Origin: an uncultured Rubellimicrobium sp.
GTDB taxonomy: Bacteria; Pseudomonadota; Alphaproteobacteria; Rhodobacterales; Rhodobacteraceae
Length of the DNA: 18,059 nt
Direction: 5' to 3'
Assembly (NCBI GenBank): GCA_902805995.1
Contig: CADCUU010000103.1
Span: 1 to 18,059 of the forward strand
Position 1 is the stretch's first letter. Every line of letters starts with the position of its first letter. The notes beneath the pieces were generated by a model. It saw only the letters and a list, made by a program, of their open reading frames with translations. It searched no databases and was not told the DNA's origin. Both the position numbers and the translations under genes were made by a program. Below, piece after piece: positions 7,434-14,217 of this stretch.

Positions 7434-7465
7434 GTTGCGGCATGGCGAGCTCGCCGCTCCGCAAC
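7434..7465. repeat. nested inverted repeat after paralogue A
   Basis: Outer 7-bp arms, GTTGCGG (7434-7440) and CCGCAAC (7459-7465), enclose a perfect 12-bp palindrome, GGCGAGCTCGCC (7444-7455), with symmetrical 3-nt spacers on both sides. It begins 5 bp after the stop codon. It may be a transcription end structure without a U-tract or a protein-binding site. A short 9-bp direct repeat, AGGCCCGTG, follows at 7482-7490 and 7492-7500. Confidence 0.6.
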
Positions 7466-7546
7466 CAACGCCCGTTACCATAGGCCCGTGAAGGCCCGTG
7501 CCGCGTGATCTCGCGCGTAGGCACGCCCACCATCCTGGGCGCGCCT

Positions 7547-7569
7547 GGCTGCTGGACGGTCCAGCAGCC
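7547..7569. promoter_or_regulatory. 23-bp palindrome upstream of paralogue B
   Basis: Perfect 11-bp arms, GGCTGCTGGAC (7547-7557) and GTCCAGCAGCC (7559-7569), flank a single central G. It lies 58 bp before the ATG of the gene at 7628 and directly before TTGACG (7571-7576), which could be a -35 element, although no good -10 follows. A symmetric site of this size is typical of a dimeric repressor operator. It shares the core CTGGA...TCCAG with the palindrome at 8183-8199. Confidence 0.55.
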
Positions 7570-7627
7570 CTTGACGACGGCTTCGAAGTTCGGTCGCAGG
7601 GCCGGCGCCGTTCGCAAAGGAGACGGC

Positions 7628-8089
7628 ATGACTACTCTCGTATCTTCCCAGGCCAGTGGTTCCCAGACGACCACGGCCACAGGCGGGGCGACCATCTTGC
7701 CCGTCCATGTGGCGATGCCGATCCCGGGCGGCAGGCCGGCGGATCTCGCGGCTCTCGCGCTCGCCAAGCTCGGCACCTTCCTCATGAACGAAGGCCCGGG
7801 TCTCGCGCGCATTCTCCAGCTCCTCGACCTTCCCGGGGCGGAGGCCGACCTTCAGGCCCTTCGTGCCCTGCTGGTCGCGCCCAAGGGCACGAGGCAAGCT
7901 CTCGTAAAGGCCGAGCGTCTCCTCAATCAATTAGTCGAGGCACTCGCCGAGGTGTCGGCACGGGCTGAGATCCAGCGCCTGATCCCTCAAGCCGATCAGA
8001 GCTCCGCGCGAGAGATCGACGCCGCGATCAGGTGGTGCGGGGCAAGAACCCAGGACATGCTGGAACTGGTTCGCCACGTGCTCAGCTGA
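7628..8089 (+). CDS. hypothetical protein, paralogue B of a tandem pair
   Basis: This is a 153-residue protein starting at ATG 7628, with AAGGAG ending 6 nt upstream. The frame is open to 7505, but that stretch contains the 23-bp palindrome and is better read as regulatory DNA. The first 35 residues are Ser/Thr/Gly-rich and probably disordered. From about residue 40 it aligns with the protein at 6998-7429: EGPGLARILQLLDLP (55-69) against EGPTLARVLRLVG, and AAIRWCGARTQDMLELVRHV (132-151) against AVRWLGARTQDMLELARYV. The stretch between them is also helical and acidic in both. The conserved C-terminal block is the likely functional or interaction surface. The family is unknown to me. Confidence 0.7.
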   Translation: MTTLVSSQASGSQTTTATGGATILPVHVAMPIPGGRPADLAALALAKLGTFLMNEGPGLARILQLLDLPGAEADLQALRALLVAPKGTRQALVKAERLLNQLVEALAEVSARAEIQRLIPQADQSSAREIDAAIRWCGARTQDMLELVRHVLS

Positions 8090-8435
8090 CGCCCCTCCGC
8101 CCCGTGGCCAACGCTGCGGCGCGGATCCTATGTCGGTTATGGCTCTCCGTTGCATGCTCGGCCGTGCGATGGCCCTTCGGCAGATCTGGAGTCCAGATCG
8201 CTGAGGCTCTGGTCGGTAGCTGCCGACGCGAGGTCCCACCCGGACCAGTCACGGCGTGGCCGCTGGCCAACGCTCAGGCACCGCCAAGGCGCTCCGCTGC
8301 GGCAGGAAAGCCATGGCGGCATTGGAGCGTGCCCCAAGCCCGAAATGCCGTTTGTCGTTCAACCTGCTGATGAGGGGCCCGCTGCTGCGCGGCCTCTTCG
8401 CATTGCTCGCTGGGCCAAGGAGGCCCAAGTCAATT
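8090..8435. other. 346-bp intergenic stretch with one palindrome
   Basis: There is no credible gene here; an in-frame extension of the next gene back to 8256 is Arg/Leu/Gly-rich and lacks a ribosome binding site. The one clear element is a 17-bp palindrome at 8183-8199, with arms GATCTGGA (8183-8190) and TCCAGATC (8192-8199) around G. It resembles the larger palindrome at 7547-7569 in its CTGGA...TCCAG core and may be an operator for the following gene, 236 bp downstream. Confidence 0.5.
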
Positions 8436-8780
8436 ATGGTCACGAAAGATCGCGCTCAATTGCTCCAGGATCTCCGGGATGTCCGGGTCTGGCTGGAGAC
8501 CCATCACCCCGGCACGGGAGCAAAGCTCTCCGTCCACTGGGCTGGCAAGCAGCCCGGGAGGGACATTGCTAATATCCTAGTTCACGGCCGGGGCGACCCG
8601 GCTGTGCACGCGTCACTCCGGCGCGATGCGTGCCGCGCCATGACTGCCCTTGGCTACCGCTTGGACCCCGACGCGCGTGGAGCCCACAGGTTCATCGAAT
8701 TCGCCGACACGCGGAGCATGTCTGCGCATGCCCGGCTCGAGGCCATACGGCGGATCAACGATGCCGTGGCAGGAGCATGA
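8436..8780 (+). CDS. hypothetical small protein
   Basis: This 114-residue protein has no recognised family. The start at ATG 8436 is chosen because AAGGAGG at 8418-8424 lies 11 nt upstream and the protein-like sequence begins there (MVTKDRAQLLQDLRDVRVWL). It is a mixed alpha/beta-looking protein: an N-terminal helix, a strand-like KLSVHWAG and IANILVHG (about 30-50), a helical HASLRRDACRAMTALGYRLD, a short HRFIEFADT strand, and a C-terminal helix. No membrane segment or catalytic motif is recognised. It is plus-strand like its neighbours and is followed after 115 bp by another small gene. Confidence 0.55.
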   Translation: MVTKDRAQLLQDLRDVRVWLETHHPGTGAKLSVHWAGKQPGRDIANILVHGRGDPAVHASLRRDACRAMTALGYRLDPDARGAHRFIEFADTRSMSAHARLEAIRRINDAVAGA

Positions 8781-8895
8781 ACAGCCTCCGCACATTGCTG
8801 GGTTGGTCTTCGCTCCTTTCCTCGACGAGCAGGGGACAGCGTAAGAGGCTCGAACCAAACAAGATGCATCGCAATATCCGGACGGAGCAGCGTTC

Positions 8896-9159
8896 ATGAC
8901 CCGGCCCGAGATCGATCCCAAGAGCTTCGCGTGGTCGCGTGCTGACGAGTACTGGTGGGCCGTCACTTACTGCGGCGTCCATGTCGACCGAGTGTTTATG
9001 TTCATTCCGCCCGGCTCGCCGACGTTCGACGAGGTCGGTGTCCGGCAGGAGATGGCTGAACTTCTGGAAGGGATGCTCAAGGACATGAGCAATCACGAGC
9101 AGATGGAGTTTTGGCTCAGTGTCGCAAAGGCTGGCGCAGGCGCGTTGAGATCGGGATGA
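8896..9159 (+). CDS. hypothetical small protein
   Basis: This 87-residue acidic protein has no recognised family. The start at ATG 8896 has GGAG at 8884-8887, 8 nt upstream. The N-terminal half is aromatic-rich and strand-like (EYWWAVTYCGVHVDRVFMFI). The second half is helical (VRQEMAELLEGMLKDMSNHE, then QMEFWLSVAKAG). It looks like a compact alpha/beta domain. The 115-bp spacer before it has no clear gene or hairpin. The stop is followed 1 bp later by an ATG (9161) in another frame, which opens a 96-residue frame of doubtful quality. Confidence 0.55.
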   Translation: MTRPEIDPKSFAWSRADEYWWAVTYCGVHVDRVFMFIPPGSPTFDEVGVRQEMAELLEGMLKDMSNHEQMEFWLSVAKAGAGALRSG

Positions 9160-9160
9160 G

Positions 9161-9487
9161 ATGCAATTGATCGCTGCGGCTCGCGGCGTTCCCGCCAACG
9201 AGATGCTCGCGGAGTCCGCCATCGCCGCGCTGCGCGAACAGGAGTCCCGAGGGCGCCACGACGGCCGCGACGTTGACGGCCAGGTGGGCGCGCGGGGGCA
9301 GAGGGGCCATCACCGACTGGCTCCTCGCCCTCGTTCGTACCTGCGGCCTGTGGCGGCTGGCAGCTTCCATCTTGCCTCGACGAGAAGAGGTCGCAGGAAA
9401 GGATGTCCACCGCTTCTGCGGGCGCGCCTGCGAACAAAAATACTGCCTTGAGGGTCAATCAGGACCCCCGCAGCATAGAGGCAAATC
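9161..9487 (+). other. spacer with two doubtful overlapping short frames
   Basis: Two frames deserve mention. One starts at ATG 9161 right after the previous stop and encodes a plausible N-terminus (MQLIAAARGVPANEMLAESA, then IAALREQES) before decaying into Arg/Gly/Pro-rich sequence up to 9451. Another, open from 9171 to 9491, ends in a more protein-like stretch (GAITDWLLALVRTCGLWRLA, then HRFCGRACEQKYC) with a Cys-rich motif, but has no good start. The first frame's N-terminus and the second frame's C-terminus could be halves of one gene broken by a frameshift. That is a guess. Confidence 0.3.
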
Positions 9488-9943
9488 ATGACTTTCCAGC
9501 TGGCACAGACGATGCAGGGCATCGCACGGATTTTGTGGGGGTTCGAGCAGGAACTCGAGTTTGGGCCCGCCACTGAAGCGGCCAACTCCGTCATCTGTGT
9601 GGTCACGAACATCGTGCGCAGTGAACTCGGCTGGACCCAGGGTCGGATCCACCCCGCAGCTTTGGGCTTCGACCCCGGCCGGACGCTCGCCTATGGCTGG
9701 CCCGATGCCGATCAGCCGTACCTGCTGGCCTACGCCCACCCGCTGGGCCGGTTCGAAGATGACGTCGAGGTGCGCCTTCGCGCCCGTACCCAGGGCTTTC
9801 GCTGGTTTCTTTCCAGCAACATCCGGGACTGGTGCCTCACCAACCTGGCTGATGGGCACTCACTGGAACTCTCGAGTCTGACCAGCGGACCCGCGGCGGC
9901 GCACTTTCTGTCAGCCATCGTGCGGCCCGAGTTTCGTTCCTAG
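9488..9943 (+). CDS. hypothetical protein, HsdR N-terminal-like outline but without nuclease residues
   Basis: This is a 151-residue protein starting at ATG 9488, with GAGG 6 nt upstream. I see no confident family match. The layout recalls the N-terminal region of type I restriction R subunits and related nuclease-like proteins: an early helix with VVTNIVRSELGW, a strand pair around TLAYGWPDADQPYLLAYAHP, a helix RFEDDVEVRLRAR, then GFRWFLSSNIRDWCL and LADGHSLELSSL. In those proteins the corresponding parts are the D-x(n)-E-x-K strands and the 'G-V-x-LTNG-x-W-x-LY' segment. Here the E-x-K position reads L-A-Y and has no Lys, so nuclease activity would not be expected. It is the last plus-strand gene before the IS remnant. 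The resemblance is a weak inference. Confidence 0.55.
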   Translation: MTFQLAQTMQGIARILWGFEQELEFGPATEAANSVICVVTNIVRSELGWTQGRIHPAALGFDPGRTLAYGWPDADQPYLLAYAHPLGRFEDDVEVRLRARTQGFRWFLSSNIRDWCLTNLADGHSLELSSLTSGPAAAHFLSAIVRPEFRS

Positions 9944-10189
9944 CCGCGTCCACGCAGCAATTCTCAGCCAAGGTCAGAAGCCCGAATCGTGCCACCGCCC
10001 GACACCTTCCGCATTAGGTAAGGTTCAGGACACCTCGGTGGTCTCCTCCCCATCCATGCTACGATTGGCCGGCCTGTCTGTCTTTCGGCGGGACTAGCGT
10101 GGCGTGGCAAGGATGGCGGCAGTCTCCAAGGGCGACCGTCGCTGCCCAAACAGCCTGTGCTCTCACTCAGAAGCTAATACGTCAAATCT
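9944..10189. other. intergenic stretch, nothing recognised
   Basis: There is no frame with protein-like composition and a good start on either strand. The region lies between the last small plus-strand gene and the transposase remnant and may include one boundary of the mobile block, but I found no matching repeat to define an end. Confidence 0.4.
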
Positions 10190-10450
10190 GAAATTACGGC
10201 CCCGCCGGACGTGAGTTGGCGAACCCTGTCGTGGCGGCGCAGCACCAAGAGTGATCTCATGGCCGACTTTGCCGCGCTTCGGCTGCCGGTGGCCGAGGAC
10301 CCGGTGATGTCGCGTAACCGGCGTCTGCCCGATGAGGCGGCCTAGCTGATGTGTGAGCGCCGGACTTCTCGGGACCGCAAGCATACTCCCGCCGTCCTCG
10401 AAAACGCCTCTATCTCACCACATGATCCGTCCACTGATGGCCTAGCTTAG
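10190..10450 (+). pseudogene. decayed IS701-like DDE transposase fragment
   Basis: In the frame of 10211 the sequence reads VSWRTLSWRRSTKSDLMADF, then AALRLPVAEDPV, then RRLPDEAA, a TAG stop at 10343-10345, and LMCERRTSRDRKH. From memory this matches the C-terminal third of IS701-family transposases, where the usual pattern is W-R-x-x-SWR-x-GTKG-x-L-x-A-x-FAA-x-R-V-x-VA and then LPGEE-x-WLV-x-E-x-R. The TAG replaces the Trp of that last motif, as expected from a single TGG-to-TAG change. The similarity fades after about 10387, and the sequence then becomes AT-richer. No start, active-site D/E or terminal inverted repeats remain, so this is a relic. Family call moderately sure. Confidence 0.65.
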
Positions 10451-10492
10451 ATAAGTATCGAACCTATAAGCAACTGCCCCGTCGAGGCTCCC

Positions 10493-11521
10493 TCATCGCG
10501 CGCCCCAGGTATCGGATAGCCGGTAGCCCTCGGGCCAGGGATCGTCAGGGTCCAGCATGTGCTGGTGGATGCCGGTGATCCAGCCCCGCCCGGAAATCTC
10601 GGGCCGGATGGCAGGGTGGCCACCCACGGTCGTCGTGCCGAGGATGCGGCCAGTGAAGGTGGAGCCGATCAGCGACACCGCCGTAAGCGTTTCTCCCTCT
10701 CCCATCTGCCCCCGCGCGTGCAGGACCGCCATGCGGGCCGAAAGCGCTGTGCCGGTGGGCGAACGATCCACCTTGCCCGGCCGGATCGCCACCGCTGAGC
10801 GGGCGCGCAGGCCCTCGGGGAGACGTTCCAGGCCGCCTGCGAAGAGGCAGAACGAGATGTGCCGCCAGTCAGGGTTCTCCGGATGCGAGAAGCCCAGCGC
10901 TTCGGTGGCGGCATCGCTGATGCGAACGCCCAGGCGTGCGATGTCATGCGCCTCGTCCGGGGTAAGAGACAGCCCCAGCTCCGCCGGATGCACGAAGACG
11001 AAGCTGTCCCCGCCATAGGCCGTGTCCACCGTGAGCGTGCCCAGCCCCTCGACCTCCAGCTTAGCGTCGAGCTGCTGGGCGAAGCTTGGCAGGTTCTCCA
11101 CGAAGATGCGCTCGGCCTTCCCGTTCCGGCACTCGGCCCGGACCCGGACGAGACCGCCCGGCGCTTCCAGAATCAACTCCGTCACCGGCTCCTGCATGGG
11201 AAGGATGCCACCGTCGAGGAGTACGGTGGCGACGCAGATGGAGTTGGAGCCCGACATCGGTGGTGTGTCCTCGGGCTCCATGATGATGAACCCCATCTGC
11301 GCACGAGGATCCTTGGGCGGCACGAGGAGGTTCACATGCCGGAAGACGCCGCCCCGCGGCTCGTTCAGGACAAAGTTCCGCAAGGTCTGGTCCTGCGCGA
11401 TCCAGCGGCTCTGCTCCCAGAGCGTCGCGCCCGCTGGCGGAGCCACGCCGCCCACGATGACATCGCCCACCTCGCCCTCGGCGTGGGCGGAGATCACATG
11501 GATGGTCTTGCTGCTGCGCAT
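10493..11521 (-). CDS. proline racemase family protein, probable trans-3-hydroxy-L-proline dehydratase
   Basis: This is a 342-residue member of the proline racemase superfamily and the last gene of the operon. The family's two catalytic positions are Ser90 (MSGSNSIC, where racemases have MCGHG) and Thr256 (DRSPTGT, where racemases have DRSPCGT). A Thr at the second position is the mark of trans-3-hydroxy-L-proline dehydratases, which make pyrroline-2-carboxylate; these usually keep Cys at the first. The Ser/Thr pair is therefore unusual. Other family blocks are present: [10 protein letters not shown] (168-177), [10 protein letters not shown] and ISGRGWITG. The start ATG at 11521 has CGGAG upstream, 15 bp after the aconitase X stop. 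The context (4-hydroxyproline epimerase, cis-3-hydroxyproline dehydratase type, amino-acid transporter) supports a hydroxyproline role. A racemase or epimerase of other specificity is the main alternative. Confidence 0.8.
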   Translation of the reverse strand: MRSSKTIHVISAHAEGEVGDVIVGGVAPPAGATLWEQSRWIAQDQTLRNFVLNEPRGGVFRHVNLLVPPKDPRAQMGFIIMEPEDTPPMSGSNSICVATVLLDGGILPMQEPVTELILEAPGGLVRVRAECRNGKAERIFVENLPSFAQQLDAKLEVEGLGTLTVDTAYGGDSFVFVHPAELGLSLTPDEAHDIARLGVRISDAATEALGFSHPENPDWRHISFCLFAGGLERLPEGLRARSAVAIRPGKVDRSPTGTALSARMAVLHARGQMGEGETLTAVSLIGSTFTGRILGTTTVGGHPAIRPEISGRGWITGIHQHMLDPDDPWPEGYRLSDTWGAR

Positions 11522-11536
11522 GGGAAACTCCGGAGA

Positions 11537-13219
11537 TCAGGACAGCCAAGCTGGGGGTGACGATGGCGCCCGACCTGTTACGGCGGCCGACACGCAATCC
11601 GCCAGGGAGCCGAAGCGCACAGCGCGGCCGCTCAGGCCCGGAGCGTAATGGGCATACTTGCCAGAGTTGGTCATCAGCACCCGAGCCGAGGGCGGAAACA
11701 CGGGCTCGGAGATCGAACACCAGCAGAGGTCGGTCACGACCTGAACGCCCCACGCTTCGAGCTTGGCAAGGGTCCCCTCGGCCTGGGCCTGGTCCCGCAC
11801 GGCGCGGCCGGCGGTCACGATGACAGCGACGGACGGGTGCCGCGCCGGCCCGCCAACAAGGGCGGCCAGCGCGCGGCATTCGGTCAGTGAGACATGTGGG
11901 CTGCCGATGGCGACTAGGTCGATGTCGTCGGGACCGGGATTGAGCTCCCCCCAGACCCGCGCAAGGTCGGCCCGATTCACGACCGCCTCGTCGGCGTCAG
12001 CAGCCAAGCTGCCCTGGGCCTCGGGCGTGTGGCCTGCGACGTGCAGCATCGGGGCGCCCGAGGTTGTACCGAAGGCCGCGCAGAGCGCCTTGAGATCGTC
12101 GGTCGAGGGCGAGGTCACCTCTAGCCCGGTCAGCAGCGGGATGCGGTCGGGCGCGATGAGACCCGCCAGATATCCGAGCATCGGCCAATAGGAGTCGTCG
12201 AGTTCCTCCGGGGCCTCGACATGGATCCGGCGGCGGGCCTTGCGGTTCTCGTCCAGGTAGACTCCCGAGAGCGGCACGCGTCCGGTGAGCGCGATGCAAA
12301 GGTCCAAGAAGTCTGGGTGCTTGACGGTGCGGGCTGCTAGAACGGTGTTGGCATAGATCACCGCGTTCGACTCGGCCCAGCCCACCGCTTCTCCAGCGGC
12401 GGGGGCGCTGTCGAGCAGGTAGGGCGCGCAAGTGAAGCTCGGTCTGGCACCCATCCGGACATAGGCGTCGGCCAGCCGGCTCGCCGGGCCGCCGAAGTCG
12501 GGGGGGGTGCCCTGCCGCTCCCAGTTCACACGGTCCACCGAGATGGCGTTCATCGTTGTGGGAACGCGCACCCGCGCACCCATGTCCGCCATCCTCTCCG
12601 CAAATGTGAGGTTCGCGGGACTCGCATAGATGCATCCGTCGATATGGACCTGCGTCACGTCGGTGAGGCGCGTGGCCCCCTGCTGCGCGGCCATGGCGCA
12701 GAGGATTTCCATCGCGAGTCGTGGGGCGTCGCCACTTTCGCCCGCAAGGAAGGCGCGGTCCCCCTCGGAGAGGTCGAGATGCTGCGCGGCGACCGGCTTT
12801 AATGCCCGGGACAGCGTGCCCGCCTCGATCCGCGTTTCGGTAATGCTGGCCCGCTCAGTCCCCGCGAGCAGGTCGAAGTCTTCAGGGCAGAGGCGCAAGA
12901 CCGGGATTGCCTGGCCAAACAGCCGCCCCGCGATCAGCGCGCCGAGGGTCAGCACGTCTTCGTCCTCGCGGAACACGAGCGCCGCCGGGGCATGGCCGTT
13001 CAATGCGAGTTCGAGGAGCACGCCGCTCCCCGTGCAGGACCCTCGACTCGTCGGCAACGCAAGAACCGACCCGGCCAGCATCCGGCCGTGCAGCGGGTGA
13101 TGCGCGTCGATTACGCGCCCCGTGGCGGGATCGACGCCGCCCCAGAAGCTCAGCCCCTCCTCGCAGGCTACAATGGCGCCGGCCGCCCGGCCGGGGATGA
13201 TCGCGAGGCCTAGCGTCAT
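11537..13219 (-). CDS. fused aconitase X protein, probable cis-3-hydroxy-L-proline dehydratase
   Basis: This is a 560-residue aconitase X protein with both parts in one chain. The N-terminal swivelling domain (old DUF126, about 1-135) carries [19 protein letters not shown] and the [16 protein letters not shown] turn. The catalytic part (old DUF521, about 150-550) carries [28 protein letters not shown] (Cys264), [36 protein letters not shown] and [10 protein letters not shown]. Cys264 and the TDLCWCS pair (499 and 501) are candidate iron-sulfur ligands. Fused bacterial forms have been shown to dehydrate cis-3-hydroxy-L-proline to pyrroline-2-carboxylate, while the split archaeal form acts on mevalonate 5-phosphate. 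The start is set at 13219 ([10 protein letters not shown]), where ATG overlaps the previous stop as ATGA; an upstream start would add 25 Pro/His/Arg-rich residues. The operon context fits. Confidence 0.85.
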   Translation of the reverse strand: MTLGLAIIPGRAAGAIVACEEGLSFWGGVDPATGRVIDAHHPLHGRMLAGSVLALPTSRGSCTGSGVLLELALNGHAPAALVFREDEDVLTLGALIAGRLFGQAIPVLRLCPEDFDLLAGTERASITETRIEAGTLSRALKPVAAQHLDLSEGDRAFLAGESGDAPRLAMEILCAMAAQQGATRLTDVTQVHIDGCIYASPANLTFAERMADMGARVRVPTTMNAISVDRVNWERQGTPPDFGGPASRLADAYVRMGARPSFTCAPYLLDSAPAAGEAVGWAESNAVIYANTVLAARTVKHPDFLDLCIALTGRVPLSGVYLDENRKARRRIHVEAPEELDDSYWPMLGYLAGLIAPDRIPLLTGLEVTSPSTDDLKALCAAFGTTSGAPMLHVAGHTPEAQGSLAADADEAVVNRADLARVWGELNPGPDDIDLVAIGSPHVSLTECRALAALVGGPARHPSVAVIVTAGRAVRDQAQAEGTLAKLEAWGVQVVTDLCWCSISEPVFPPSARVLMTNSGKYAHYAPGLSGRAVRFGSLADCVSAAVTGRAPSSPPAWLS

Positions 13220-14217
13220 TTGACCACGAACCCATGGGCGAAGGGGTCGCGGTCGTCGATGAAGATGGTGTTGATGCCCGTAACGCGGGCCCATCCTGCA
13301 ATGGACGGGATGATGGCGTCGTGATTACCCACCCGCGCCGCGCCCTCGACCCGGCCCCGGAAGAGCGAGCCTATGATCGACTCGTGGACGAAGTCGTCGC
13401 CGCCCTTGAGCCGGCCCTTGGCCGCAAGCTGCGCCATGCGCGCGGAGGTTCCGGTCCCGCAGGGCGAGCGGTCGATGGCCTTGTCGCCGTAAAGCACGGC
13501 GTTGCGGGCCTGAGCATCGGGGTGGCGCGGCGCGCCGGTCCAGAGGATATGGCTCAGGCCGTTGATCGCGGGCTTCTCCGGATGGACGAACTCGTACTTG
13601 GCGTTCAGAACATCTCGAAGCCGTCGCCCCTGCTCCACGAGCTGCCCTGCCGAGAGGTCGGACATGTCGCTGAAGTTCCGTTGCGGCTCGACGATGGCGT
13701 AGAAGTTCCCGCCATAAGCCACGTCTACGACGATCTCGCCCATGCCTTCGACCTCAGCGGTAAGTCCCTCGGCATGGAGGTAGGCCGGCACGTTGGTGAG
13801 CCGCACCTCCTCGATAAAGCGGCCCTTCTCTTGATAGGTCACGTCCACCCGCCCCGCCGGCGTGTCGAGCCGCAGCACCCCCGGCGCCGCTGGACGGATG
13901 AGCCCGTTCTCCAGCGCGATGGTGACGGTGCCGATGGTGCCGTGCCCGCACATGGGCAGGCAGCCCGAGGTCTCGATGAAGAGCACCGCGACGTCGCAGT
14001 CCTCGCGCGTGGGAGGATAAAGGATCGCGCCCGACATCTGGTCGTGGCCGCGCGGCTCAAACATGAGTCCCGTGCGGATCCAGTCATATTCAGCCAGGAA
14101 ATGCGCCCGCTTTTCCAGCATGGTCGCGCCCCGGAGCATAGGTGCGCCGCCTGTGACGAGTCGCACCGGGTTGCCGCAAGTATGGCCATCGATGCAGGGG
14201 AAGGTGTGAACAGTCAT
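13216..14217 (-). CDS. 4-hydroxyproline 2-epimerase (proline racemase family)
   Basis: This 333-residue enzyme is the usual length for the family. Both catalytic cysteines are present: Cys90 in [10 protein letters not shown] and Cys253 in [26 protein letters not shown] (58-69) and [12 protein letters not shown] (164-175) are typical of 4-hydroxyproline epimerases, which interconvert trans-4-hydroxy-L-proline and cis-4-hydroxy-D-proline without a cofactor. Proline racemase is the alternative, but the adjoining D-amino-acid dehydrogenase and hydroxyproline dehydratases favour hydroxyproline. The start is set at 14217 ([15 protein letters not shown]), the conserved N-terminus; its ATG overlaps the preceding stop as ATGA. 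Its own stop overlaps the aconitase X start in the same way, so all three are translationally coupled. Confidence 0.9.
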   Translation of the reverse strand: MTVHTFPCIDGHTCGNPVRLVTGGAPMLRGATMLEKRAHFLAEYDWIRTGLMFEPRGHDQMSGAILYPPTREDCDVAVLFIETSGCLPMCGHGTIGTVTIALENGLIRPAAPGVLRLDTPAGRVDVTYQEKGRFIEEVRLTNVPAYLHAEGLTAEVEGMGEIVVDVAYGGNFYAIVEPQRNFSDMSDLSAGQLVEQGRRLRDVLNAKYEFVHPEKPAINGLSHILWTGAPRHPDAQARNAVLYGDKAIDRSPCGTGTSARMAQLAAKGRLKGGDDFVHESIIGSLFRGRVEGAARVGNHDAIIPSIAGWARVTGINTIFIDDRDPFAHGFVVK

